From positions 124,001 through 188,000 of the forward strand of contig NZ_POYJ01000010.1 in NCBI RefSeq assembly GCF_002895435.1: a stretch of DNA of 64,000 nt, in the 5' to 3' direction. The notes beneath the pieces were generated by a model, which saw only the letters and a program-made list of their open reading frames with translations, was not told the origin of the DNA and did not search any database. Below are positions 26,880-36,101 of the stretch, in pieces; position 1 is the stretch's first letter, and every line of letters begins with the position of its first letter. A program made the position numbers and the translations under genes. This stretch comes from Aquimarina sediminis. Lineage in GTDB: Bacteria > Bacteroidota > Bacteroidia > Flavobacteriales > Flavobacteriaceae.

Positions 26880-27797
26880 ATGAATAAATTAAAATCTATA
26901 ACTGCTGGAGACCTATGTATTGCTTATGAAAGTAATGAAAACATCAACGGAATCCCTGTAATACTTCTACACGGATTCCCTTATGATGTGAGAGCCTATG
27001 ATGATGTATCCAAGCTTTTGTCGAATGAAAATTATTGGATTATAGTCCCTTATTTAAGAGGTTTTGGACCTACTCGGTTTTTATCAAAAGATACAATTCG
27101 TTCTGGACAACAAGCGGCATTGGCATATGACCTTATAGCATTAATGGATACATTATCAATAAAAAAAGCCTTAATAGCTGGCTATGACTGGGGTGGGCGT
27201 GTAGCATGTATCGTTTCTGCAATTTTCCCAAATCGAGTTATTGGACTTCTTTCAGCTTCTGGATATTGTATTCAAAATATAGCTAAATCTATTGAACCTC
27301 TTCATCCGGATATAGAAAAGTTGTATTGGTATCAATACTATTTTCACAATGAGAGAGGTCGTTTAGGATTGTCAAAATATAGAAAAGAATTGTGCGAAAT
27401 TTTATGGCGCAATTGGTCCCCAACTTGGAAGTTTGACCATAGTACTTATGAAGAAACAGCTATTTCATTTAATAATCCCGATTTTGTAGAAATAGTTATT
27501 CACTCATATAGACATCGTTATGGATTGGTAAAAGGAGATCCAAAATTCGAAAAAATGGAACAAAATTTAGCTACACAGCCAAAAATAAAAATACCTGCGA
27601 TAATACTGGAAGCTGATGCAGATGGTGTTGTTCCTTTTAGTGAAACAGATAATGAAGCATTTTTTTTCACTGGAGACTATGAAAGATTAATTATTAAAGG
27701 TATTGGGCATAACCTCCCCCAAGAAGCTCCCGAAGAATTCGCAAAAGCTATTATTTTATTAATGCAAAAAGTTAAACCTATTCTAGCAGATTTGTAA
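26880..27797 (+). CDS. Alpha/beta hydrolase, haloalkane dehalogenase/epoxide hydrolase type
   Basis: 305 residues with the oxyanion motif HGFP (31-34) and the nucleophile elbow GYDWGG. The nucleophile is Asp103, not Ser, which points to dehalogenases or epoxide hydrolases rather than esterases. The acid residue probably lies in EADADGVVPF, and the base is His in GIGHNLPQ near residue 280. There is no signal peptide, so it is cytosolic. It is flanked by two look-alike terminators and promoter elements, suggesting duplication of the flanks. The substrate is unknown. Confidence 0.82.
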   Translation: MNKLKSITAGDLCIAYESNENINGIPVILLHGFPYDVRAYDDVSKLLSNENYWIIVPYLRGFGPTRFLSKDTIRSGQQAALAYDLIALMDTLSIKKALIAGYDWGGRVACIVSAIFPNRVIGLLSASGYCIQNIAKSIEPLHPDIEKLYWYQYYFHNERGRLGLSKYRKELCEILWRNWSPTWKFDHSTYEETAISFNNPDFVEIVIHSYRHRYGLVKGDPKFEKMEQNLATQPKIKIPAIILEADADGVVPFSETDNEAFFFTGDYERLIIKGIGHNLPQEAPEEFAKAIILLMQKVKPILADL

Positions 27798-27836
27798 CCC
27801 AAAATCTGATCTAGGTATTTTTTAGATATATATATT

Positions 27837-27872
27837 ACCTCCTGTTTTTTGATCAAAAGCAGGAGGTTTTTT
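27837..27872 (+). terminator. Terminator of the hydrolase gene
   Basis: ACCTCCTG (27837-27844) pairs with CAGGAGGT (27860-27867), followed by a T run. Its surroundings resemble those of the terminator at 26724. Confidence 0.8.
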
Positions 27873-27911
27873 AATTCTGCAAAATGATATAATCTACCCG
27901 CCACTTTTTTT

Positions 27912-27938
27912 AAATCAAAAAATCAATTAGATTTATAG
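27912..27938 (+). promoter_or_regulatory. Shared upstream element, copy 2
   Basis: AAATCAAAAAATCAATTAG followed by ATTTATAGA, 74 bp before the VOC gene. It is near-identical to the element at 26797-26824. Confidence 0.4.
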
Positions 27939-28011
27939 AAGTCTGTACATGCGAGCAAATCTTTGATACAATGCATATCTCTTCAATCATAAACACATAT
28001 AAAAGAAAGTA

Positions 28012-28401
28012 ATGAAAACAATAAATCGAATAATGACAAACATTTGCTCGGATAATTTACCCGAAAGCAAAGACTTCTACACCAAACTATTTGATTTTAA
28101 TGTTGACTATGAAAGTGATTGGTTTATTCACTTAATTTCACAAGACAAGAAGCTTGAACTGGGGATAATAGATCGTACTCATCAAATGGTACCCAATACA
28201 TTTCAAAACAACCCTCAAGGATTTTATATCACATTTGTCGTAGAAGATGCAAATGAAATATTTAAGATTGCAAAGGAAGAAAATATAGAGATAGTTAGTG
28301 CCCCTGAAGATACGTTCTATGGACAAAGGCGATTATTATTAAAAGATCCTAATGGAACACTGATTGATATTTCTTCACCAATTAAGGATTTTCAGTATTA
28401 A
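28012..28401 (+). CDS. VOC-superfamily (glyoxalase/bleomycin-resistance fold) protein
   Basis: 129 residues forming one vicinal-oxygen-chelate domain: an N-terminal NICSDNLPESKDFYTKLFDF, the central FYITFVVEDANEIF, and a C-terminal GQRRLLLKDPNGTLIDI ending close to a metal-ligand Asp. The typical first His/Glu metal ligands are not obvious, so catalytic activity is uncertain. Such small proteins include lyases, dioxygenases and binding proteins; the substrate cannot be predicted. It is probably monocistronic. Confidence 0.8.
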   Translation: MKTINRIMTNICSDNLPESKDFYTKLFDFNVDYESDWFIHLISQDKKLELGIIDRTHQMVPNTFQNNPQGFYITFVVEDANEIFKIAKEENIEIVSAPEDTFYGQRRLLLKDPNGTLIDISSPIKDFQY

Positions 28402-28503
28402 AATAAAGGTTCAAAATACATGCAACTATTTTTAAGAAACTGTATTGTATAACTTTTTACTATTTTTTATTCTTACTTTTCTTAAAAAATTTTAATCAAC
28501 CCA

Positions 28504-29505
28504 ATGCTAACTAATGGTCTTATTCTTATTCTGGCTTCTCTGGGGTTAGCCCAAGGGCTTTTTATAAGTTTCTATTTATTTACACTTAAACAAGGAAACA
28601 GAAAGTCTAATATATTATTAGCTCTTTTCTTGCTAGGTTTAACCATGCGAGTTGGCAAATCGGTGTTAAACTACTACATCCCCCTAGAAAACTGGCAAAA
28701 AAACATTGGTATCTCTGGAGTTTTATTTGCAGCACCTTGCTTATGGCTTTACGGCAGATCACTAATTGACAAGAATATATCTTTCTCTGGCAAAGATTAC
28801 TTTCACTTTCTCCCTTTTGCAGCTTTTCTTTTTTTAATTCCTTTTGTACCAAGAAACGGAAACTTTGAATCTTTCTGGAACTACGGGATTGTAGTTTTTA
28901 TGCTACTATTTTACCTGATCGCTTCTTGGGTTTATTGGTATAAAAATCGTTTAAAAATATCTATTAGTGTACTGCATTGGTATCGTAATATACTAATCGG
29001 CGCCACACTTATCTGGTTTCACTATGTTGGAAATCTTTTTGATTTTACCATATACTATATTACTGGTCCTATTTTTTACACTTTTCTGATCTATGCCTTC
29101 TCCTATCTTTTTCTAAATCATCATAAGTTTAACTTGCAGAAATATAGCAGCTCTAATTTGGATAAGGATAGTTCTAAAGACTTATTTGAAAAAGTAAAGA
29201 CGTTTTTTGAAACTGAACATCCTTTCCTGGATCATAGCATTACCATAAATGCTATTTCAAAAAAACTAGATGTAAAAGCCAGAGAAATCTCACAAGCCAT
29301 AAATGAAAACAAGCAGCAAAACTTTTACGAATTTGTAAACCACTATCGTATCGAAAAATCAAAACATCTATTGAAGGATGTAAAATACAAGGATGAAAAA
29401 ATAGCTACAATTGCGTATGAATCCGGTTTTGGTAACGTTACCTCTTTTAATATTGCTTTTAAGAAAAAAACTGGAGTAACACCTTCTGCATTTAGAAAAA
29501 CGTAA
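28504..29505 (+). CDS. AraC-family regulator with N-terminal membrane domain
   Basis: 333 residues. Six to seven hydrophobic helices occupy about residues 5-205, then a helical linker, then a C-terminal AraC HTH domain (about 235-333) ending in the signature GFGNVTSFNIAFKKKTGVTPSAFRKT. Membrane-bound AraC regulators of this layout are common in Bacteroidota and probably respond to signals at the membrane. It is a clear paralogue of the gene at 33646-34689. Targets are unknown; neighbouring genes are candidates. Confidence 0.9.
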   Translation: MLTNGLILILASLGLAQGLFISFYLFTLKQGNRKSNILLALFLLGLTMRVGKSVLNYYIPLENWQKNIGISGVLFAAPCLWLYGRSLIDKNISFSGKDYFHFLPFAAFLFLIPFVPRNGNFESFWNYGIVVFMLLFYLIASWVYWYKNRLKISISVLHWYRNILIGATLIWFHYVGNLFDFTIYYITGPIFYTFLIYAFSYLFLNHHKFNLQKYSSSNLDKDSSKDLFEKVKTFFETEHPFLDHSITINAISKKLDVKAREISQAINENKQQNFYEFVNHYRIEKSKHLLKDVKYKDEKIATIAYESGFGNVTSFNIAFKKKTGVTPSAFRKT

Positions 29506-29598
29506 AAAACAATATATTTTTCGTTAAAACATACATGTTTTTTAAAGGATCCTACTCGTTTATTACAGAATATTGCCTTTAAACAAATGTAATCCGAT

Positions 29599-30045
29599 AT
29601 GAAAAAAACGATACCTCTAATTATTGTAATACTCACATTATTTGTACCTGCATGTAAGAAAAAACAGGATCACGAAACTAACAATACCTCAACAACAGCA
29701 AAACAAAACTTAGGGCTATCTCCCTTACAGATTGTAAACAAACGAATGGAAGCATACAATACACATAACTTTAAAGAATTTATAGCACTTTATGATAAAG
29801 ACCTAAAGATATATACCTACCCCAATACATTATTAGGTACAGGATCAGATAGGTTGTCATCAATATTTGAAGCAGATTTTGAAGCAAAAGCTTTGCATGT
29901 AAAAATCCTAAACCAAATTACTAACGGCGCTTATGTTATAAATCATGAGATAGTTACTAATAAAGGAAAAGAAACGAAGTATGTTTCTATTTATGAAGTC
30001 AAAGACGGATTGATTACCAGTGTAAGATTTGTAAGAGATTTTTGA
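29599..30045 (+). CDS. SnoaL-like (NTF2 fold) lipoprotein
   Basis: 148 residues with a lipobox at about C15 (LFVPACKKK) and a polar linker. An NTF2-like domain follows, with PLQIVNKRMEAYNTHNFKEFIALYDKDLKIYTYP and ending VKDGLITSVRFVRDF, the classic SnoaL-like start and end. It is anchored outside the cytoplasm. NTF2-fold proteins may be enzymes or binders; no catalytic pair is clear here. Confidence 0.8.
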   Translation: MKKTIPLIIVILTLFVPACKKKQDHETNNTSTTAKQNLGLSPLQIVNKRMEAYNTHNFKEFIALYDKDLKIYTYPNTLLGTGSDRLSSIFEADFEAKALHVKILNQITNGAYVINHEIVTNKGKETKYVSIYEVKDGLITSVRFVRDF

Positions 30046-30129
30046 CAGTAATTACCTATTCCAAAAAAAATATAACTAAAACTCATACTAAATACGTATT
30101 CATTCGTTATTACAATTATAAATTAGCAT

Positions 30130-30513
30130 ATGAAGATTAAAATTGTCTCTCTTTTATTAGTCCTACTCTCTTTCAATATAAGTTTAGCTCAACGCTCAAA
30201 ATCAGATACTATCCCACCAGATGGTAAGTACACATATGATATTGCATTTGCCGAATGGGGTGGAAAATCAATGGACGAAAAAGTAATTGTTATCATAAAA
30301 GATGGAGTGATCAAAGTAATTTATGATGGTGGAGGAGAAATGATATCAGTAAAAAAAGGTAGTGTTTTGGATGAAGGTAAAATTTTAAAACATAAATCTG
30401 GAGCTTGGATAATAAGTACCAAAGAAAACGATATTGATGCAGAAGAAGTTGGTGGATGTTCTGATGGTCCAAACGTTATTGACTTTGACAAAAAGAAATT
30501 TTGGATGTGTTAA
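30130..30513 (+). CDS. Secreted hypothetical protein
   Basis: 127 residues with a signal peptide (LLVLLSFNISLAQ, cut near residue 20). The mature part is small and beta-rich, with two late Cys (GGCSDGP and the terminal WMC) that may form a disulfide. I do not recognise the family. It stands alone, followed by a symmetrical hairpin element. Confidence 0.65.
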   Translation: MKIKIVSLLLVLLSFNISLAQRSKSDTIPPDGKYTYDIAFAEWGGKSMDEKVIVIIKDGVIKVIYDGGGEMISVKKGSVLDEGKILKHKSGAWIISTKENDIDAEEVGGCSDGPNVIDFDKKKFWMC

Positions 30514-30545
30514 CACACAAATAACTTCTAATCTAAGAAACATAG

Positions 30546-30570
30546 TATAGCGGATTTACAATCCGCTATA
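30546..30570. repeat. Perfect intergenic hairpin
   Basis: TATAGCGGATT (30546-30556) and AATCCGCTATA (30560-30570) form an 11-bp perfect stem with a 3-nt loop. No T run follows on either strand, so it looks like a dispersed palindrome or mRNA-stabilising hairpin rather than a terminator. The rest of the gap to 30812 shows nothing else clear. Confidence 0.6.
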
Positions 30571-30827
30571 TGTAAAAAAACTTAGTGCTAAACATAAAAG
30601 TTTGAGTATTTCTACTCATTACAACTGCACTACCCCATTTCTTATCCGAATAATTTACCTATCTGCATAAGTCAGGTAATCTAGATGACAAATTAACCCG
30701 TCTGTTATTCCATATTTGGCAGGTCAAAAATCGCCTTGTTCTTCGTTTTCATAATTTTATGTTAACTTTAGTTGAATAATAAATGGTATAAATAGTTATT
30801 TATGCACCATTTATGAATCTTCTTTTT

Positions 30828-31910
30828 ATGAAAATCAAAACACTACTTCTCTTATTATTTCTTAGTCATACCTTTTTTGGGCAAACCCCTTATAAGGAAT
30901 ATTTTGATGATGGAACTGTGAAAACACTTGGAGCTAAAAAAGATGGCTTACTAACAGGAGAGATAAAATACTATTATCCATCAGGCAAATTAAAAATAGT
31001 TGATCACTGTACTAAAGGCAAAAAAAATGGGATTAGTAAAGAATATTATGAAAGTGGTCAATTATCAGGTTTGGTCAATTATAAAAATGATCAGCTTCAT
31101 GGTATATTGAAAACCTATTATCAGGATGGAAAACTATATTCTACAGTTAATTTTAATGCCGGTAAAAAAATAGGTCTGTATATATCATATCATAATAACG
31201 GGAATACATATTCAAGTGTAAATTATAATGAAAATGGTAATGCAGATGGTGTCTACGTAGCATATTATGACGACAAGCAACTCTTTGCTAAATGCCTATA
31301 TATAGACGGTAAAATTGAAGGTGAATTAAATAGTTACCACCAGAATGGGCAGCCCATGAAAGAAGAAAATTATAGTAATGGAAAAAAAGAAGGTACTCTA
31401 AAGGAGTATTTTAAAAATGGACAATTGAAGGTAAATTCTGTATATAAAGATGATCAAGTAGTGGGGGATTATTTAAGTTATTTTGAAGATGGTCAGCTGA
31501 GAATAAAAGCAAAAATATCTAATGGATTTGTAACATCCAGAACCAGCTATTATAAGGATGGTACAATCGAATCAGAATCATCTCAACAAGAACTATATGG
31601 TTCTTCTAATTGGAAGTATTATCACACAAACGGAAAAGTATCTAGTACTGGACTTAAGGATAAATGGTCTACAGGTGATTTTAAAATTGGGGAATGGGTT
31701 TATTATCACACCAATGAAACATTATATAAAACAGAGTTATATAGTGATTTTGGATCTCTTGAAGATATTATCAATTGTTTTGATGGTCAAGGTAAACCAT
31801 TGAATAAAGGTACTTTTATAAACGGAAATGGAACCGTAAACGAATATGACGTAAATGGAAAACTGATTAGAACAGACACTTATGAAAAAGGTTCTATTGT
31901 TAAAAAATAA
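30828..31910 (+). CDS. Secreted MORN-repeat (YwqK-like) protein
   Basis: About 360 residues: a signal peptide (ending FFGQ) and then some ten repeats of the type YYxxGxL-x(n)-G (for example YYPSGKLKIVDH, YYESGQLSG, YYQDGKLYS, YHQNGQPMKE). These form a beta-hairpin repeat rod. Such proteins are often labelled toxin-antitoxin YwqK-like, but no toxin gene lies next to it. An in-frame ATG 15 bp upstream (30813) is also possible. It probably works at the cell surface. It is followed after 6 bp by another small secreted protein, suggesting a pair. Confidence 0.82.
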   Translation: MKIKTLLLLLFLSHTFFGQTPYKEYFDDGTVKTLGAKKDGLLTGEIKYYYPSGKLKIVDHCTKGKKNGISKEYYESGQLSGLVNYKNDQLHGILKTYYQDGKLYSTVNFNAGKKIGLYISYHNNGNTYSSVNYNENGNADGVYVAYYDDKQLFAKCLYIDGKIEGELNSYHQNGQPMKEENYSNGKKEGTLKEYFKNGQLKVNSVYKDDQVVGDYLSYFEDGQLRIKAKISNGFVTSRTSYYKDGTIESESSQQELYGSSNWKYYHTNGKVSSTGLKDKWSTGDFKIGEWVYYHTNETLYKTELYSDFGSLEDIINCFDGQGKPLNKGTFINGNGTVNEYDVNGKLIRTDTYEKGSIVKK

Positions 31911-31916
31911 TTAGGT

Positions 31917-32300
31917 ATGCATAACATAGTTTTCACCCTACTTATTATAACCTCATCGCTTGCCTTTGGGCAAAAAGTTAGACTCACTAATTTTAAATCA
32001 ACTAATTGCGATGAAGAAACAGATGCTTTTTATGCCAAAAATCGAATTATAAGTCAGCCAATTAAAAAAGATACTCTATTTATTAAGATAGCTACGACAG
32101 CAAATTGCTGTACCAGTTTTATCCCATCAATTCATTTTGAAAAGAAAATTTTAAAACTCAGTTACGAGGAATACGGCGAGTATTGCAATTGTATCTGCTA
32201 CTATGAGTTTGACTATACTATTACAGGAATAAAAGAGAAGGAATATAGTGTTTACCTAAATGATAAAAAAATAGAATATTCTGCCGAAAAATATGAGTAG
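31917..32300 (+). CDS. Small secreted Cys-containing hypothetical protein
   Basis: 127 residues with a signal peptide ending SSLAFGQ (about residue 19). The mature part contains NCDEET, NCCTSF and YCNCICYYEF, seven cysteines that are unusual for such a short protein and may form disulfides or bind metal. Its start is 6 bp after the MORN protein stop, so the two are co-transcribed. I do not recognise the family. Confidence 0.65.
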   Translation: MHNIVFTLLIITSSLAFGQKVRLTNFKSTNCDEETDAFYAKNRIISQPIKKDTLFIKIATTANCCTSFIPSIHFEKKILKLSYEEYGEYCNCICYYEFDYTITGIKEKEYSVYLNDKKIEYSAEKYE

Positions 32301-32519
32301 ATTATATAGTATGATCTATCATACAGTCTATATCTATTACAAAATTGATTTCGTTGTTTTTAAACTTTTTGAAAGCTTGTCTAACTTTTTTGCAAGCTTC
32401 TATCGAAACTATCCAATCTGGGGCTTTCTTTAATTTATCTATTTACAAGGAAACTAAATAGTTACTAAAAAATTTCTTTTAACGAGACCAATATAACATC
32501 CCTCCTCTTTAATTTTACG

Positions 32520-32548
32520 TTGATCAAAAAATCCGTTAGATTTGTAAA
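32520..32548 (+). promoter_or_regulatory. Shared upstream element, copy 3 (DinB promoter)
   Basis: TTGATCAAAAAATCCGT then TAGATTTG at 32537-32544, an exact TAnnTTTG -7 box, about 73 bp before the DinB gene. The rest of the 320-bp gap holds only a weak AAGCTTG/CAAGCTT hairpin near 32373-32399. Confidence 0.5.
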
Positions 32549-32620
32549 TAGACCTGTAATTATATATCCAGATATTTATCTTGTATGCAATTGTTAACGG
32601 TAGCGTAATGAAAATCAATA

Positions 32621-33151
32621 ATGAAACAAATAAAATGGTTTGACAGAAAATTTGATTTTTCCTTTACCCAGAATATTTTTCCATCAATTATCGAGAGACT
32701 TAAAGGAACTTCATTGCGATTAGAACATAAAATCGCTCAAACTCCCAGTGACCAATTGTGCGTTAAACCAGAAGGCACATGGTCAATTCAAGAAAACATT
32801 GGTCACCTAATTGACCTCGAACCTATTTGGCAAGGGAGGCTTGAGGATATATTAAATGATGAGAAATACTTGAGGGCGGCAGATTTAGAAAATAATAAAA
32901 CTAACTTTGCCAGACATAATGACAAAGAAGTTAATGACCTAATCAAGGAATTTGTATCTATTCGAGCATTAACATTAAGTAAACTAGAAAAGGTTTCAGA
33001 AAAAGAAATTTTTAAATACGTCCTACATCCAAGATTAGAAACGCCTATGCGTACAATGGATTTATTCCTTTTTGTAGCTGAACATGATGACCATCATCTG
33101 GCAAGAATTAACGAATTAAACGCACTACTTACGACAACGTCGAAACATTGA
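32621..33151 (+). CDS. DinB-family putative metal-dependent protein
   Basis: 176 residues forming a four-helix DinB bundle. The three family metal His are visible: H in WSIQENIGHLIDLE and the pair in VAEHDDHHLARI near the C-terminus. DinB proteins bind Zn or Ni and include thiol-dependent transferases, but many are uncharacterised. It is followed by a small membrane protein gene that begins 20 bp beyond its stop. Confidence 0.85.
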   Translation: MKQIKWFDRKFDFSFTQNIFPSIIERLKGTSLRLEHKIAQTPSDQLCVKPEGTWSIQENIGHLIDLEPIWQGRLEDILNDEKYLRAADLENNKTNFARHNDKEVNDLIKEFVSIRALTLSKLEKVSEKEIFKYVLHPRLETPMRTMDLFLFVAEHDDHHLARINELNALLTTTSKH

Positions 33152-33171
33152 TAACAAAACACACAACAACT

Positions 33172-33591
33172 ATGAATCCAATTATTAAGAATATTTTAGC
33201 TGTTATTATAGGATGGCTTATAGGTAGCATTGTCAATATGGGACTCATTAAAATCGGATATAGTATGGTTCCTATTGAAGGTGTTGATCCCAATGACATG
33301 AATGCACTAGCTGCTATTATGCCAACGTTAGAGTATAAACATTTTGTTTTTCCTTTTTTGGCTCATGCACTAGGTACTTTAGTTGGAGCAATCATTGCTG
33401 GTCTAATCGCTGCCAACCATAAAATGAAATTTGCATTGGGTATTGGGGTTTTGTTTCTAATAGGTGGGATTCTCGTTAGTTTTATGCTTCCCGCACCTAC
33501 TTGGTTTATAGGTATAGATCTACTATTAGCATATATCCCTATGGCGTGGATTGGTGGAAAAATTGCAGATAAAACATCAAGTCGTAACTAA
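33172..33591 (+). CDS. Small four-helix membrane protein
   Basis: 139 residues with four hydrophobic helices, polar ends, and MGL...MVPIEGVDPND in the first outer loop. A frame opens with TTG at 33148, overlapping DinB, but the ATG at 33172 gives the natural start MNPIIKNILAVIIGW. The family looks like widespread uncharacterised membrane proteins of Bacteroidota. No functional motif was seen. Confidence 0.72.
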   Translation: MNPIIKNILAVIIGWLIGSIVNMGLIKIGYSMVPIEGVDPNDMNALAAIMPTLEYKHFVFPFLAHALGTLVGAIIAGLIAANHKMKFALGIGVLFLIGGILVSFMLPAPTWFIGIDLLLAYIPMAWIGGKIADKTSSRN

Positions 33592-33645
33592 AAACAATAC
33601 CAAACATAAAATAACTACTATTAGAACAGTGATTTTCTTATCTCT

Positions 33646-34689
33646 ATGTCATTAACACATATCTTACTTATAATAATTAGCGGCTTGGGTGTAGTACACG
33701 GATTCTTTCTGGCTATTTTTTTATGGATATACCCAAAAGGAAATACAACGTCCAACAAGATTCTAAGCGTACTACTTATAGTACTATCCTTTAGAATCGG
33801 AAAATCTGTACTTTTAGAATTTGCTCAACAGATAGACGTTAAACTTATATTTATCGGTTTAGGTACCCTAATGGCTATTGGACCGCTTTATTATTTATTT
33901 ACACAATCTGTTATTGAAAAAGAATTTAAGCTACATAAAAAACACTTACTTCATTTTGTTCCGACCCTTGTGGGAGTGTGTTTTGGTTTTTGGATCAATG
34001 ACCTGCGGGTTCAATCCATTCCCAAACTGTTTTTTGTTTTCCTATTTCTTTCCTATTATGGACATTATTTAACTTATTTAATTTTTAGTTACTCGTATCT
34101 CTCTAGAAAAAAGAAAGCAGGAGTAAGTAATAGTTCATATGAGTTTTTACGATTACTTTTTTACGCCTTATTAGTAATATGGATTGCTTATTTCTTGAAT
34201 TTATTCGATGAGTTTATTCCATATATTGTTGGGGCTATATTATATACTTGTATAGCATATATCGTTAGCTTTATTGTTATTCAAAAAGGATACATCAAAG
34301 AAATGGGCTCTACTAAATATAGATCTACTCCTATTTCTGATGAACAAATTAGTACTGTTTTTGATAAAATCCATACGCTGGTGGTTACCGAAGAGCAATT
34401 CAAAAATCCCGATCTCACTTTAAAACTTTTAAGCAAACAACTTCATTTAAGCACACAAGTAGTATCATTGGTAATTAACAAAAAGAATAAGACAAACTTT
34501 AATAGTTATATCAATCATTATCGCGTAGAGGAGTCCATTGCTATGTTTCAAAACGAAAAATTTAAGAACCACACCATTGCAGCTATCGCTTTTGAAGTAG
34601 GTTTTAACAGTATCTCTAGTTTTAATTCTGCCTTTAAAAAGCAAACAGGAAAAACCCCCTTAGTGCTTCGTAAAAGTATCGGCAAATGA
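33646..34689 (+). CDS. AraC-family regulator with N-terminal membrane domain (second copy)
   Basis: 347 residues: about seven hydrophobic helices (5-210), then a C-terminal AraC DNA-binding domain ending VGFNSISSFNSAFKKQTGKTPLVLRKS. The start (GLGVVHGFFLAIFLW...GNTTSNKILSVLL) matches that of the regulator at 28504 (GLAQGLFISFYLF...GNRKSNILLALFL), so the two are paralogues. It has its own 54-bp leader. It precedes the DJ-1/PfpI gene and could control it, which is only inferred. Confidence 0.9.
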   Translation: MSLTHILLIIISGLGVVHGFFLAIFLWIYPKGNTTSNKILSVLLIVLSFRIGKSVLLEFAQQIDVKLIFIGLGTLMAIGPLYYLFTQSVIEKEFKLHKKHLLHFVPTLVGVCFGFWINDLRVQSIPKLFFVFLFLSYYGHYLTYLIFSYSYLSRKKKAGVSNSSYEFLRLLFYALLVIWIAYFLNLFDEFIPYIVGAILYTCIAYIVSFIVIQKGYIKEMGSTKYRSTPISDEQISTVFDKIHTLVVTEEQFKNPDLTLKLLSKQLHLSTQVVSLVINKKNKTNFNSYINHYRVEESIAMFQNEKFKNHTIAAIAFEVGFNSISSFNSAFKKQTGKTPLVLRKSIGK

Positions 34690-34774
34690 TCTTTTACTCT
34701 AATGAAATGATCATTTAAGAAGATTTAAAACCCTCATTTACTTTATTTAGCCAAATATTAATAAAGTAAATGTT

Positions 34775-35875
34775 ATGTTTAAAAAAAGACCTATCCTTAA
34801 GTGGTTCCTCATTATTTTTATTGGATTGATAGTTTCACTCTTTTCTTTTGGTTACTGGTTTATGAGCCTTCTCCCCAAAGAAAACAACAAAGCTAGTTTA
34901 AAATCTACCCTAGTAGAAAATCTGCCCTATCTATCTAAAGACAGTATTGCTCCTCGTGGAAAAATTCTGGCTGTAGTGACAAGTGTAGATGTTATGGGTA
35001 ATAGTGAAAAAAGTACCGGGTATGAATTGACAGAGCTGTCACGGGCCTACTACGTGTTTAAAGCTAATGGTTTTGAGGTAGATATTGCAAGCCCGCAAGG
35101 AGGTAAGCCACCAGTTGTGATCGATGGAGATGATATGGGAGCTTATGACTATGCTTTTTTAAATGATACCATCGCACAATACAAGACTAGCAACACTATT
35201 CATATAAATGATGTTGTTGCTAGTGATTATCAAGCAGTTTTCTTTGCTGGAGGTAAGGGAGCGATGTTTGATTTTCCGCAAAACAAAGCAATCCAATCTA
35301 TTGTTAGTGAGTATTATCAATCCGGCAAAGTCGTTGGAGCAGTTTGTCATGGTCCCGCGGCATTGGTAAATGTAACCCTTGATAATGGCTCTTCTCTTCT
35401 AAAGAACAAAATGGTTAGTAGTTTTACAAATGATGAAGAGCTACTTTTAATTCCCGATGCAGAATCAATATTCCCTTTTCTTTTACAAGACAAATTAATC
35501 TCTCAAGGCGCACGTTTTAACGAAGGAGAGATGTACCTGGAGAAAATTAGCCATGATGGTAATCTGGTTACAGGTCAAAACCCATGGTCTACATGGATAT
35601 TGGCAGAAACGATGATCAAACAACTTGGATATACACCAAAAAAACGAAAAATAACCGCAGAAGAGAATGCAGTAAAAATACTGGCAGTTTATAGAGATCA
35701 AGGATCTCGAGAGGCAAAAGCAATGATAAAAAAAATGGTGTCGCAACAAAAGTCTATAGACAGAATAGTCATAGCCTCTCATAGTATTGTAGCCATCATG
35801 CAAAAAGATATTGGAACATTTTTTGACTTGGTTGGTTTAGTTTCTTTTATTAAAAACAAAACCACAAATGATTAA
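34775..35875 (+). CDS. DJ-1/PfpI family protein with membrane anchor and C-terminal extension
   Basis: 366 residues with an N-terminal membrane anchor (about 10-30). The DJ-1/PfpI domain has the nucleophile elbow VGAVCHGPAAL, with Cys near residue 194, and upstream YELTELSRAYYVFKANGFEVDIASPQGG. A helical extension of about 80 residues follows. Members include glyoxalase III-type enzymes, chaperones and amidase-like proteins. The active-site Cys-His pair is present. Its terminator is clear, so it is monocistronic. Confidence 0.85.
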   Translation: MFKKRPILKWFLIIFIGLIVSLFSFGYWFMSLLPKENNKASLKSTLVENLPYLSKDSIAPRGKILAVVTSVDVMGNSEKSTGYELTELSRAYYVFKANGFEVDIASPQGGKPPVVIDGDDMGAYDYAFLNDTIAQYKTSNTIHINDVVASDYQAVFFAGGKGAMFDFPQNKAIQSIVSEYYQSGKVVGAVCHGPAALVNVTLDNGSSLLKNKMVSSFTNDEELLLIPDAESIFPFLLQDKLISQGARFNEGEMYLEKISHDGNLVTGQNPWSTWILAETMIKQLGYTPKKRKITAEENAVKILAVYRDQGSREAKAMIKKMVSQQKSIDRIVIASHSIVAIMQKDIGTFFDLVGLVSFIKNKTTND

Positions 35876-35901
35876 CAACCAAATCTTTAAACACCCAAAA
35901 G

Positions 35902-35946
35902 AACACTGATTCATACCGTAAGAGTTGTAAAAATCAGTGTTTTTTT
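35902..35946 (+). terminator. Terminator after the DJ-1/PfpI gene
   Basis: AACACTGATT (35902-35911) pairs with AATCAGTGTT (35932-35941) and is followed by TTTTT. Confidence 0.8.
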
Positions 35947-36101
35947 ATACCCAAAAACTAATAACAACTATCAACTTGTTATCAAGCTATTTTTTTTTAA
36001 GTTTATAAAGGCGTAAAATGAAAAATTGTATAACCCATTGACCCATTTGTATTTACCTAATTCTAATATTCATATGTGGTCGTAGTTTCAATTTAAAACA
36101 A

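Noticed and set aside
30828..31910. Toxin-antitoxin system (YwqK-like)
   Set aside because: The protein is secreted and has MORN-type repeats; no toxin gene lies next to it.
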